Positions 45,721 through 54,314 of a stretch of 64,000 bases of DNA are shown in pieces. This DNA comes from Bacillota bacterium (GTDB taxonomy: Bacteria; Bacillota; Clostridia; Acetivibrionales; DSM-1351), in assembly GCA_023390335.1 (NCBI GenBank), contig JAEWCZ010000044.1, forward strand, positions 1-64,000. Direction: 5' to 3'. Positions within the stretch are counted from its first letter, which is position 1. Each line of letters opens with the position of its first letter. The translations under genes and the position numbers were made by a program. The notes under the pieces were generated by a model. The model had not been told where the DNA came from. It was given only the letters and a program-made list of their open reading frames with translations, and ran no database searches.

Positions 45721-46014
45721 AAAAATCCTCATTCCTCGCCGTAAAAGCAATAATTATCATAGAACTAATTACAAAAACTTTAATTCAACAAATATTTCTT
45801 GTTGCTTGATATCAGCATATTTGTAATATAACATTTCCCGGGATTGAGTCCTATTCCCACAAATGGGTTATATGTGTAAAACTGTTAATTAGTAACTAAA
45901 TTGTATACCTTCCCATTCATCCTTGAACCATTGGCTGAACGCCCGCCACCACAAGGTAAAAATTTATTACAAGTTGTAGCGGGACGCTCTTGAAATCTGT
46001 AATGTTAAGAAGCA
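45721..46014. promoter_or_regulatory. Leader region of the biosynthetic operon with an inverted repeat
   Basis: 294 bp between the regulator stop and the MATE gene. It should hold the main operon promoter on the minus strand. An imperfect inverted repeat at 45942-45983 (CCCGCCACCACAAG against CAAGTTGTAGCGGG) could be a regulator terminator or operator. AT-rich stretches at 45750-45800 contain TTG-type and TAT-type hexamers, but none with good 16-18 bp spacing. Confidence 0.45.
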
Positions 46015-46783
46015 TTAGTTTATTGATATCAGATTCAGTCTTAATGCCTTAACAACTGCTTCGATACCACAGTTTGCCTCTAATTTTCTAAACAAAATTT
46101 TTTTATGGCTCTTTATAGTATCAAAGCTAAGGTTCAGCTCCAATGCTATGGCTTTATCCGTCATACCCTTGGCCATGAAGTTTAAAATATCCAACTGCCT
46201 GCTGCTTAGCTTTACTTTGCTATGTTCACCCTGCGCTACCTTGCATCTGGATTCACTAACTATCTGGTAACCCAGTAAATTTGTTATCGCAATCATTTCT
46301 TTACTGATTTCCCATTCTGCTGTTGTCACTGCAAGATACGCCACCACTTCTTGATTTACGTGGAGAGATATGGAGTAAAAATGATTATTCCGGAGAAAAA
46401 CGAAATAATGTTGTTTGGGAAAGGTATACATTGGTTTCTTCAATATAATCGTCAATGCAATTGCATTGGTTCCGGCACTGTCTTCCGTAAAAATCATACC
46501 TTCCTGAATATGAGACATCCGCTTTCCGTTGCATTCCTTGCTTTTCTTTAATAAAGCTCCAAAAGAATCCACAAGCAAAAAACAGTGCTCGTTAGTTATG
46601 AATCTGCTTATTCTTCGAATAGAATCATCAAATGCAGACAACAACAAATTGTTTTTTTTTTCTTATTTCCAACTCGTGGTTTTCCAAACGTTGCTCAGGC
46701 AATGATAAATTACTCGGCAACCCCTTTTCCATGCATCTTCTCCATGAACATAAAACTTCTTCATTATTTGTTAAACACTTCAT
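46015..46783 (-). CDS. LuxR-type regulator with N-terminal GAF-like region, frame broken at an A10 run
   Basis: ATG 46783 has GGGAGG 8 nt upstream and opens MKCLTNNEEVLCSWRRCMEKGL, an opening seen in AcoR-like sensors. After about 43 codons the frame runs into ten A (46652-46661, T on the plus strand) and soon stops. Removing one A joins it to NNLLLSAFDDSIRRISRF, the frame that continues to 46015 (210 codons from its first start). The rest has a GAF-like sensing part and a LuxR helix-turn-helix at the C-terminus (KLSSRQLDILNFMAKGMTDKAIALELNLSFDTIKSHK). It probably controls the adjacent biosynthetic operon. The break could be a sequencing error, phase variation or transcriptional slippage. Confidence 0.82.
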
Positions 46784-46996
46784 TACGTCAACCTCCCAAA
46801 ATAAGTTAGTAATTATATATCACTTTTACTATGATAATGTAGGAATATTATGGAATTTGTCTCATTTAGGGAGAATAGTACCTTTAGCTATATTTACACA
46901 CTGTTATTCGCTAGGATCGTAGATTGGAACGTAACATTCACTACACTTTAGTCATAATCTGTATTATAAAAAAGTAATCGGAGTTGATTTATAGCT

Positions 46997-47377
46997 ATGA
47001 ATGAAACGCTATGCAATGAACTTGCTAATATCCTAAAAGGTGAAAGTAAATTTAAAAATAATGTATGCACAGTAACAAGTGATCGTAAAAATCTTAATGT
47101 TAAGCTACTGGGGAACCAATTACATACAGGTAATATGTTCTCCTTTGCTCCATCCACGGAATCCGGTAAATCACTAATTACAGGAGAAATTGTTTTACTG
47201 GAAAATGAAGTTCCTTATATTGTTAGTTCTCTATATAATCAAGGTATTACGGTAAGTGCAATTCATAACCACTGGCTTGGGGATCAACCTCATCTGATTT
47301 ATGTGCATTTTGAGGCACTAATGGAGCCCCGGACATTTGCTAATAAAGTTGCTTATATTTTAAGTTATATAGAATAA
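46997..47377 (+). CDS. DUF1259 (LppY/LpqO-like) protein
   Basis: 126 residues, no signal peptide. The typical family sequence GEIVLLENEVPYIVSSLYNQGITVSAIHNHWLGDQPHLIYVHFEA is present; the conserved HNH and HFEA are the family's recognisable core. Function is unknown for the family. It is divergent from the biosynthetic regulator across a 213-bp gap and has a GGAG site upstream. It does not look like part of the cluster. Confidence 0.85.
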   Translation: MNETLCNELANILKGESKFKNNVCTVTSDRKNLNVKLLGNQLHTGNMFSFAPSTESGKSLITGEIVLLENEVPYIVSSLYNQGITVSAIHNHWLGDQPHLIYVHFEALMEPRTFANKVAYILSYIE

Positions 47378-47458
47378 AATGTTTTCGTTCCAAACTATTG
47401 AATTGTTGGTAAATAATATGTAATACTTAAAGAAGTAAATAAACAAAAGGAGTTCGTT

Positions 47459-47710
47459 ATGGATTTAATAATAATATTTGGAGCAATTATACTGTTGTCA
47501 AGCATAATTGCTTTCCTAGTCATATTTAAATGGAACTCTTCACTAACAAAAAACTATAATTTGCGTTGTACAAGTTGTAAAAGCATTTGTGATTCTGAAT
47601 ATATAAAAACTGCTGTTAATATTAAAACTGCCATTATTTACGAGCTAAGACTTAAATGTCCGGCTTGTTCAGAGGAGACAATTTTTGAAGCTGTAAAGGT
47701 AAACAAATAA
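47459..47710 (+). CDS. Small membrane protein with a zinc-ribbon-like tail, unknown
   Basis: 83 residues. One N-terminal membrane helix (LIIIFGAIILLSSIIAFLVIF), then a cytoplasmic part with CTSC and CPAC pairs that could bind a metal. A good ribosome binding site (AAAGGAG) and a terminator immediately after the stop codon support it as a real gene. No family is recognised. Confidence 0.75.
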   Translation: MDLIIIFGAIILLSSIIAFLVIFKWNSSLTKNYNLRCTSCKSICDSEYIKTAVNIKTAIIYELRLKCPACSEETIFEAVKVNK

Positions 47711-47742
47711 GCCAGCCAGCGCCGAAAGACGCTGGCTTTCAA
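47711..47742. terminator. Bidirectional terminator
   Basis: GCCAGCG pairs with CGCTGGC around CCGAAAGA, followed by TTTC. It ends the plus-strand zinc-ribbon gene and the minus-strand MYG1 gene (stop at 47748). It resembles the terminator at 14528 (same GACGCTGGCTTT side). Confidence 0.8.
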
Positions 47743-47747
47743 TCTCT

Positions 47748-48743
47748 TTATCTATTTTTTCTTATTTTAATAACTAATTTATTTTTCAAAATTAACCGTA
47801 AAATATCAAAAACATTTCTTTCTGTGATTCTGTTTTCAACTTTGTGTTCTTGCTTTGAAATAGCAATATCCGCCATTTTCAATATGCTTTCAAATGAACC
47901 GGCTTTGGCTATAAATCTCGATGAATGACAAAAGATCGCATCATTTATGCCTATTACACTGTTCAGTTCCTCTTCCCTTTTCCCTGCCCATTCCTTAGGA
48001 AGACTCTTTCTGTCTCTGCGGACTTCACCGTACTCTCGAACTGTTTGAATATAATAGCCTTCTTCTTTTGGATAAATTACATACAAAACTTCTTTATTTA
48101 TATCAATTTCTTTTAATGTGCGTTCCCATGGATAAGAGTTATCTAATATTAACAGTTCAGGCCTCTTACGATTATTGTATGCGTCTATTACAAAAGTTCT
48201 AGCTTTAAGTGTCGAAACCTTTTGATCTATTAAGTTCTCAAGTATATCTTCCGCAAAACCTACTGCATCATTAAAGGCCGCATCCACAGACTCCGGTGAA
48301 TCCCACGTAGGGTTATAACCACCAATAATTGAGGAAATGCACATAGTAGGAATAATGTTCTCGGTTGTTCTGATACCGTTATCCGCTGCATCAATTCCCT
48401 CTATCAGTACAGCATCTACATATCTGAAAATAATTTCAACTTCATTTTCTAGAACTTCGGGATGATTTGATAATATTGCTATCCTTCCGAACTTCCGCCA
48501 GATTAGTCCGCAAGCAGCATATGGGGTACCATTGTCTCTATATTCTTTTTCTAATTGATGATGGTCAAACTCGCCGTTACCGATATCATATATCAAATCC
48601 TGTTTTTCAAGTATCTCCGGGTCTCTGGTTCTGGTCAGCTCAATTTCAAACACTTGTTTTAGTATAGCTGTTGCCATTACCTCATCAGCATGAAATTTGC
48701 CGCTATGAGTTCCTACTTTCTTCAATTCTTTAGTTGTATCCAC
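47748..48743 (-). CDS. MYG1 family (UPF0160) DHH-like nuclease/hydrolase
   Basis: 331 residues; start GTG 48743 with GAAGGAAGG upstream. Opening GTHSGKFHADEVMATAIL, then IYDIGNGEFDHHQ and GIDAADNGI, are the metal-binding motifs of MYG1 proteins, distant relatives of DHH phosphoesterases. Eukaryotic members are RNA exonucleases; bacterial ones are conserved and poorly characterised. It stands alone between two terminators. Confidence 0.92.
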   Translation of the reverse strand: MDTTKELKKVGTHSGKFHADEVMATAILKQVFEIELTRTRDPEILEKQDLIYDIGNGEFDHHQLEKEYRDNGTPYAACGLIWRKFGRIAILSNHPEVLENEVEIIFRYVDAVLIEGIDAADNGIRTTENIIPTMCISSIIGGYNPTWDSPESVDAAFNDAVGFAEDILENLIDQKVSTLKARTFVIDAYNNRKRPELLILDNSYPWERTLKEIDINKEVLYVIYPKEEGYYIQTVREYGEVRRDRKSLPKEWAGKREEELNSVIGINDAIFCHSSRFIAKAGSFESILKMADIAISKQEHKVENRITERNVFDILRLILKNKLVIKIRKNR

Positions 48744-48864
48744 AATAATCCTTCCTTCGGGAGTTTTATTAATGCAATTATTTTTACATTATTGTGTTCT
48801 AACAAGGTTATTTTGATTCATAAAGAATTAATGTTTAACGATTGCTGTGCTGCCCTCTTTAACT

Positions 48865-48890
48865 ATAAAAGAGCGACCGAAGCCGCTCTC
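48865..48890 (-). terminator. Terminator after the MerR-type gene
   Basis: AGAGCGGC-TTCG-GTCGCTCT hairpin followed on the minus strand by TTTTAT, 7 bp after the stop codon. Confidence 0.9.
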
Positions 48891-48896
48891 TAACGA

Positions 48897-49157
48897 TTAA
48901 ATTGATTCTATTTCTTTTTTTATTTGAGGAATTGATAATCCATCTTCCTTAAGTTTTTTTATCAAAAAAATTCTTTCTAAAGTTTCGGCTCTCCTATAGC
49001 GTCTTGTTAGATTTTCCTCTGCCTGTTCAAAATGAAGCATATTTTCCTCGGTGTAAAATTTCAGCGTACTGTACCGAACACCCGTTAAACGAACTAATTC
49101 CCCAATTGTAACATATTCTGCAGTTTCTATTACTTCCATGGGTCTTTGTCTTGACAA
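48897..49157 (-). CDS. MerR-type helix-turn-helix regulator (short)
   Basis: 86 residues; TTG 49157 is supported by GGGGTG 6 nt upstream, with ATG 49139 as the alternative. It has a single MerR DNA-binding domain, TIGELVRLTGVRYSTLKFYTEENML, followed by a short helix and no effector domain. It starts 23 bp after the GPP34 gene and is probably translated from the same message, so it may regulate that operon. Confidence 0.88.
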   Translation of the reverse strand: MSRQRPMEVIETAEYVTIGELVRLTGVRYSTLKFYTEENMLHFEQAEENLTRRYRRAETLERIFLIKKLKEDGLSIPQIKKEIESI

Positions 49158-49180
49158 TCAAATCACCCCACTTTAAACAA

Positions 49181-49825
49181 TTATGTGCTTAGTATTATAA
49201 TCCATGTATCAATATAATCCACCATCTGCTTTATTAATACTCCTGCTTCGCTCTGTTTGATTTCCTTTAAGCGGTCATTAAGCTTTTGCATCTCGTATTT
49301 TGAGAAATATTTCTTTATTAATCCGCTTTTATTTAATAATGCTCCCAAGACAATCGCTTCATCAGAAACATTGCCTTCTTCTAATAATTCTGCCCGCAGT
49401 TTTTCCACAACTTTTGTTACTTCATTTTCGTTTGGTTTAAAGCGAACTTTATTTTTGAATAATCCTTGATTACCTTGTTCAACAACACACCCATCTGCAA
49501 CAATGGAGTAGCCAACTGATTTGAAAAATTCATTTGCCAGCGTAAAGTCAAAAGCGTATTTTTCAGCGATTGTTTGAATTTTCATAGGTTTGTCGGTCTT
49601 GATTAATTCGTATATAGGTGTCAAATACATTTTGTCAGATGATAAATCCTTACTGATAAACATTTTCTTTTTATCGTCAAGGGCGATGTAACCGTCCATC
49701 AATAATTCTAGAATACCACCAGCAAGAAGACAAGTTGAACTTTCGGTTGAGTTGGTTAATGTCGTACTGCCCTGTGGCTTTAGTGCACATATAAAAAACT
49801 CTTGAGTAAAGGATAGATTTTTCAT
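49181..49825 (-). CDS. GPP34 (GOLPH3-like) domain protein
   Basis: About 214 residues; ATG 49825 (MKNLSFTQEFFICAL) with GAGGAG upstream. The helical pattern LLAGGILELLMDGYIALDDKKKMFIS followed by ...LKEIKQ and a C-terminal helix fits the GPP34 family, whose eukaryotic members bind phosphoinositide at the Golgi. Bacterial members are mostly uncharacterised and often found beside regulators. The upstream region carries unusual heptad repeats. Function in this organism is unknown. Confidence 0.8.
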   Translation of the reverse strand: MKNLSFTQEFFICALKPQGSTTLTNSTESSTCLLAGGILELLMDGYIALDDKKKMFISKDLSSDKMYLTPIYELIKTDKPMKIQTIAEKYAFDFTLANEFFKSVGYSIVADGCVVEQGNQGLFKNKVRFKPNENEVTKVVEKLRAELLEEGNVSDEAIVLGALLNKSGLIKKYFSKYEMQKLNDRLKEIKQSEAGVLIKQMVDYIDTWIIILST

Positions 49826-49855
49826 TATATTTTCTCCTCGTTTCAAAATTCATAA

Positions 49856-49897
49856 TCTACTTACTACTTACTACTTACTACTTATTACTTACTACTT
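49856..49897 (-). repeat. Six tandem heptads AAGTAGT in the GPP34 promoter region
   Basis: On the plus strand TCTACTT, ACTACTT x3, ATTACTT, ACTACTT. It sits between the ribosome binding site and the -10 region of the GPP34 operon, overlapping the likely transcription start. The minus-strand stretch AGTAGTAAGTAAT also occurs in the PadR promoter at 58537. Confidence 0.85.
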
Positions 49898-49898
49898 A

Positions 49899-49926
49899 AG
49901 TTTATCATGTTTTTGTCTTTTGTCAA
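49899..49926 (-). promoter_or_regulatory. Promoter of the GPP34/MerR operon
   Basis: TTGACA (49926-49921) then 16 nt and TAAACT (49904-49899), a perfect -35 with a moderate -10, directly followed by the heptad repeat. Confidence 0.6.
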
Positions 49927-49946
49927 TATAATTATAAGGTCTCCCC

Positions 49947-49998
49947 AAAACAATAGAGAGGCAATATCCCCTGCAGGATATTGCCTCTCTATTGTTAA
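49947..49998 (-). terminator. Strong terminator after the GH5 cellulase gene
   Basis: A 21-bp perfect stem (AACAATAGAGAGGCAATATC on one arm) around CCTGCA, followed on the minus strand by TTTT. It lies 29 bp after the cellulase stop codon. Confidence 0.93.
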
Positions 49999-50026
49999 AA
50001 TGTTCCTTTTATTAGCCAATTACATA

Positions 50027-51445
50027 TTAATAAATCGGACCTAATATCAATTTTTTAAACAGAGCGAAGTCAATGGCATCCACATTGCCATCAGCATTCA
50101 TATCCATTACATGCAAAGCCTCTGGGGTGACGGTTATCTTTCCCAGAAGATATTGCTTAAACATTGCAAAATCCAGAGCATCTATCACTTTATCCCCATT
50201 AACATCTCCCAAAATACCTTGATCGCCAGTACCTGTGCCTATTCCGCTCATTATAGCATCAATAATTCCCTGTTGAGTTACTGTCATGGTTTTCCTGTCA
50301 AGCAAACCAAATCCATAGGCTTGATTGTAGTTATTATCCCATACTACAGGTACTCCACCATATTTCTTACAATTAGAACAGATTGCTTTTGCAAAAATCT
50401 GACGATATTTATTATTAGTAGAATCTGCACTTGTTTTGTCTACTGCTCCCCATTCTCCAACAACAAACGGATATCCTTGTGTTACGAATTTATCATACAC
50501 TGCCTTAATCTGGGAATCCATATAATCTTCCTGACCCCATGTTGATTTTCTGTAGATGTCGGTAGCTGTTGCTCCCCACTGTGTTATTGCTCCGGAATTT
50601 TCTCCACAAAAATCCCATGGTGAATAATAGTGAACAGATATCATTAGCCTCTTTTCAGATGCCGGAATTGTTGAAGACCTGTAAGTATCTGTGGGCATAA
50701 CAAATCCAAAGTTACCTGTTGTATAGTCAATATTGGTATTCCAGCCCGGAACCAGCAACCACCTTGCAGTGTTGTTTCCGCCGGTTTGACGTACAGTGTC
50801 TACAAATATCTGATTATAGGCATTGAGATTTGCATAATATGTAGGGTTTGGATTGCTGTAATTACCGTCAAATTCTTCATTCATAGACTCAAAAATTAAA
50901 TGCTCATCGTAGTTTACGAATGTATTTGCAATCTGCTGCCATACTTTTTGATATTTGGCTTTAATTGTTGCCTGGTCACTGGAATTTACAAGCAGCCAGG
51001 AACCGGTAACTGTGTTATAGCCGTCTCCATGCATGTTTATAACTACATACATGCCTTCATTGAAAGCGTAATCGACAACTTCTTTAATTCTTGCCAGCCA
51101 TGTAGCATCAACTGTATAATCCGGCGCAGCCCCTATTTTTTTCAAATAGGAAATGGGAATACGAATTGTCTTAAAGCCCAATGACTTTATTTTAGTAATA
51201 AGAGCCTGCGTGATTTTAGGATTGCCCCATGCTTCTTCCCCTGGCATACCGTCAATACTGGCCTCCAACTGATTTCCCAGGTTCCATCCGGCGCCCATTT
51301 CAGAAACAATTTGCGACTGGTTTAATTGATTAAAATCATTTGTCATTGATGCAGCCGATACTCCTGAACCAAGACAGGAAAATACAGTTGCAAAGGTAAC
51401 AACCGCAGCCAGAAAGATTAATTTTAAAGATTTGGATTTAAACAT
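50027..51445 (-). CDS. Cellulosomal GH5 endoglucanase with C-terminal dockerin
   Basis: 472 residues. Signal peptide (MFKSKSLKLIFLAAVVTFATVFSC...SAAS), then a GH5 catalytic domain (about 40-395): GAGWNLGNQLEA, RIPISYLKK, the acid/base Glu in SMNEEFDG and the nucleophile Glu in VVGEWGAVDK. A short Gly/Thr linker leads to a type I dockerin of two Ca-binding repeats, GDVNGDKVIDALDFAMFKQYLLG and MNADGNVDAIDFALFKKLILG. It should hydrolyse cellulose or related beta-glucans outside the cell while attached to a scaffoldin cohesin. The PL11 gene lies 117 bp upstream on the same strand. Subfamily and exact name were not determined. Confidence 0.95.
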   Translation of the reverse strand: MFKSKSLKLIFLAAVVTFATVFSCLGSGVSAASMTNDFNQLNQSQIVSEMGAGWNLGNQLEASIDGMPGEEAWGNPKITQALITKIKSLGFKTIRIPISYLKKIGAAPDYTVDATWLARIKEVVDYAFNEGMYVVINMHGDGYNTVTGSWLLVNSSDQATIKAKYQKVWQQIANTFVNYDEHLIFESMNEEFDGNYSNPNPTYYANLNAYNQIFVDTVRQTGGNNTARWLLVPGWNTNIDYTTGNFGFVMPTDTYRSSTIPASEKRLMISVHYYSPWDFCGENSGAITQWGATATDIYRKSTWGQEDYMDSQIKAVYDKFVTQGYPFVVGEWGAVDKTSADSTNNKYRQIFAKAICSNCKKYGGVPVVWDNNYNQAYGFGLLDRKTMTVTQQGIIDAIMSGIGTGTGDQGILGDVNGDKVIDALDFAMFKQYLLGKITVTPEALHVMDMNADGNVDAIDFALFKKLILGPIY

Positions 51446-51562
51446 AATTATACCTCCTTTTTCTTAATAATATATTTATACTCTTGTACTATCTTTAAAA
51501 AAATATTATTTTTAGTACTAAATTATCATGGATTTTTATACTTTTATGTATTTACTCTAACC

Positions 51563-54109
51563 TTATGGCGAAACAGGAAGTGAATTAATTGTCCCCAACA
51601 AGTACATTTTCAGGTACAAATAATCCATACTGTCGATGGCACCGTCGGAATTCAAATCCCCAGCCTGCTGCCAATATGCGGAAGGCATTGAGTTTGTTTT
51701 TTGTAAAATATAACTTCGCATTATGCTGTAATCCAAAACATCCACAATACCGTCTCCATTTACATCACCATAAAGAAAAGCAGGTGCCGTATTTGGTTTA
51801 ACAATAACCGCATAATTCACAAACGTAGCAGATCCCCCATTAGTTCCAAGCCTCACAACAGAACCGGAAGGAAAATCCTTTTTGTACAGGTTGAAAATAA
51901 TTGTGTTATCATCGTTTAAGGATTCACCTGTTTTTGTCCAGTCGTTTAGCCATGAAGGGATACTGGTCATTCTTGAATCTAAACCAACATAAACCGATAT
52001 ATTCGTTTTTGCCGTAAAATACGCTTCCTCAGATAAATAACTTTTAGAATCACATGCAGTCCTTATCCATTCAGCACCCGCAAAACTCTGAGGAATTTTT
52101 GTATATTTATATGTTCTGTCCCCATAAACTGTATCACCAACCTGCAAATTTGATTGTATGTACCAGTCAGCTGCATTGTTGGAATCATTGACCCTTAGTG
52201 ATTTTATTAATTCTCCATCCCCTGTTGAAATATTTGGAGCCGGCGGCGTTGACATGCCCTCACCCAAATAATAATCAGGGTAAACAGAAGACAGATATCC
52301 CTTAACATCTACAGAATTCCTGTAGGCTGGGTTATGCATCAGTGTATATAGCCTGTAGTTGGTTGGAATGGTTGTAGTGTAGATACGAAGCTCAGTATTG
52401 TCTGTGGTTTCAAGAATAACTTCCTCTCGCCAGTCACCCAAAATATCACCATAGAAAGGCGGTCTCCCCGCATATGTTGACTTGACCCCCTCTTGATAAA
52501 TTGAATATAGCCGGTTGCTGGTTTTTGTAGTGTAATTCCATTTATTTATTGCCGCATTGAAGCCATTTGAATCAGTACCTATAAAAAATTCTCTGAGTAA
52601 ATCCCCATCCCACCATATACTTAAGTATGGAAAAGATTTTTCAGACCCGATAACCTCTCCCTTGCAGTTGTATAAATTCTCAAGTGTAGACCAGGATTCC
52701 ATGCCCTTGTAATTTGGATCGATATCAGCACAATCCCCTCTTCCTACATCACCGACTGCACTCATATACATTTTTTTAATAATGGTGCCATTACCTGCAT
52801 CATATAAGGCTGCACCCAAAAGGCTCGGGTTGTTCTGCTGTATTGCATAACATTCAAGACCATTTCTGTCGGGATCAATATCCCCTATTATAAACCGATC
52901 TCCATGTGTCAACTCCGTTGCGTACAGTAATGTACCGTCATCATTGAGCATGGAGCCTCCCCAGGATATTTCGTCTTTTCCGTCCTTATCTACATCTACC
53001 GCACGAATAGCGTGAAAATCAGGGAAATTTTTACCGGATGGCAATACCTGATTTCTAGCATCCCATTTCCATCGCTGACTAAGCTTTCCGTCCTTGAAAT
53101 CCCATGCCTCTACTTTCATAACATTACCTGGGCCTCTTGACATTACTACACTTGGGTGAATACCGTCCAGATAAGCAACTGTCATAAAAATAAAGCTTGC
53201 ACGGTTCCCGTAGTCATCTCCCCAGTCCGTCACTTTTCCTCTTGCAATAAAATCTGCCCTACTCAGCTCTTTACCTGTCATTCCATCAACTACAGAAATA
53301 AATTCGGGGCCTGATAGGACCTGATAGCTTGTTGAAGATGTATTACAATAGTTAGTTATTCCGTCATTATTTGTGTCTCCGATTAAGGTACCGTCACCAA
53401 ACCTGGTACTTTCACCGGTTTTTATAAGAACTTCTGCCTTTCCGTCACTATTTAAATCCGATACAACCAAAGGTGAAGTCATAGCGGTGTTAAATGTTTC
53501 GATATTTGGCCCGAGATCAATGCGCCATAGAAATGTTCCGTCTGATTTATAGGCCTCTACCTGCACTGGAGACCTGTCATCATTCATACGCTTTACTATA
53601 TAATCATATTTTCCGTCACCATCAAGATCACCTACATTTATATGCATTGTATAATATCCTGTGGGAAGGGTTTTTAATTTTAGTGGAATATATTGTCTGA
53701 CAGGAGTACTTGCAGCCAAAGTGTACTGTTCACTTTCACTACTCTCAATTTCGTTCAAAACAGTTCTTACTATGTAAGTGTTATCCTTTGTTGTGTCAAC
53801 CCCGTTATCAACATAATTTGTACTGGATGTAATTGGTGAGCTATTGAGTTTAACTTCATTTCCACCGGCAGTTTTTCGGTAAAGATTGAATGCAATACTA
53901 CCGGGTTCTGTTCCGAGAAGACGCCAGCCAACATAAACCTTCCCATTTCCCTGATTAATAGCTACAATTCCACGATCCAGCCGTTCAAGCTGTCTGCAGG
54001 GAATAGTTGTTGAAGCTGCATTTACAGATTGTGTTCCTATACCGGCAGCAAAACCGGTACTGATAAGCAAAGCAGCCAAAGTAATGCATACCTTTTTAAA
54101 GTACTTCAT
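51563..54109 (-). CDS. Cellulosomal rhamnogalacturonan lyase (PL11) with dockerin
   Basis: About 848 residues; ATG 54109 (MKYFKKVCITLAALL) with GGAGGCG upstream, the ATG at 54124 being the upstream in-frame alternative. A signal peptide is followed by the PL11 domain (about 35-630), opening RQLERLDRGIVAINQGNGKVYVGW and with many DLDGDGKYDYI-type calcium loops (SDLNSDGKAEVLIKTG, AVDVDKDGKDEI). A beta-rich module follows (about 640-775; WYIQSNLQVGDTVYGDRTY) like those beside CBMs. It ends in a dockerin with GDVNGDGIVDVLDYSIMRSYIL and GDLNSDGAIDSMDYLYLKMYLL. It cleaves the rhamnogalacturonan I backbone of pectin, extending the cellulosome to pectin-rich walls. Confidence 0.94.
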   Translation of the reverse strand: MKYFKKVCITLAALLISTGFAAGIGTQSVNAASTTIPCRQLERLDRGIVAINQGNGKVYVGWRLLGTEPGSIAFNLYRKTAGGNEVKLNSSPITSSTNYVDNGVDTTKDNTYIVRTVLNEIESSESEQYTLAASTPVRQYIPLKLKTLPTGYYTMHINVGDLDGDGKYDYIVKRMNDDRSPVQVEAYKSDGTFLWRIDLGPNIETFNTAMTSPLVVSDLNSDGKAEVLIKTGESTRFGDGTLIGDTNNDGITNYCNTSSTSYQVLSGPEFISVVDGMTGKELSRADFIARGKVTDWGDDYGNRASFIFMTVAYLDGIHPSVVMSRGPGNVMKVEAWDFKDGKLSQRWKWDARNQVLPSGKNFPDFHAIRAVDVDKDGKDEISWGGSMLNDDGTLLYATELTHGDRFIIGDIDPDRNGLECYAIQQNNPSLLGAALYDAGNGTIIKKMYMSAVGDVGRGDCADIDPNYKGMESWSTLENLYNCKGEVIGSEKSFPYLSIWWDGDLLREFFIGTDSNGFNAAINKWNYTTKTSNRLYSIYQEGVKSTYAGRPPFYGDILGDWREEVILETTDNTELRIYTTTIPTNYRLYTLMHNPAYRNSVDVKGYLSSVYPDYYLGEGMSTPPAPNISTGDGELIKSLRVNDSNNAADWYIQSNLQVGDTVYGDRTYKYTKIPQSFAGAEWIRTACDSKSYLSEEAYFTAKTNISVYVGLDSRMTSIPSWLNDWTKTGESLNDDNTIIFNLYKKDFPSGSVVRLGTNGGSATFVNYAVIVKPNTAPAFLYGDVNGDGIVDVLDYSIMRSYILQKTNSMPSAYWQQAGDLNSDGAIDSMDYLYLKMYLLGTINSLPVSP

Positions 54110-54314
54110 TATTATCGCCTCCATTTATTTGGTTATCCGATAATATCTATAAAATTGTAATGTTTATTATTGAAAATTTAGATATGACAATTGCAAAAGA
54201 CGTTATTCTAGTTTCGGAATATAAAAAAATATTATGGTTTGAATTTATCAAATTGTGCCAGAAATGTCAAGAATCTTCTACGAAAGCCCCTTCTTAATAT
54301 AGCATTTAGCTAAT

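Noticed and set aside
34458..46783. Closthioamide cluster, known from Clostridium cellulolyticum
   Set aside because: The gene content I remember for closthioamide (chorismate-lyase-like, alpha-ANH-type and transglutaminase-like proteins) is not present; the carrier/E1/JAMM set and glycosyltransferases are different.
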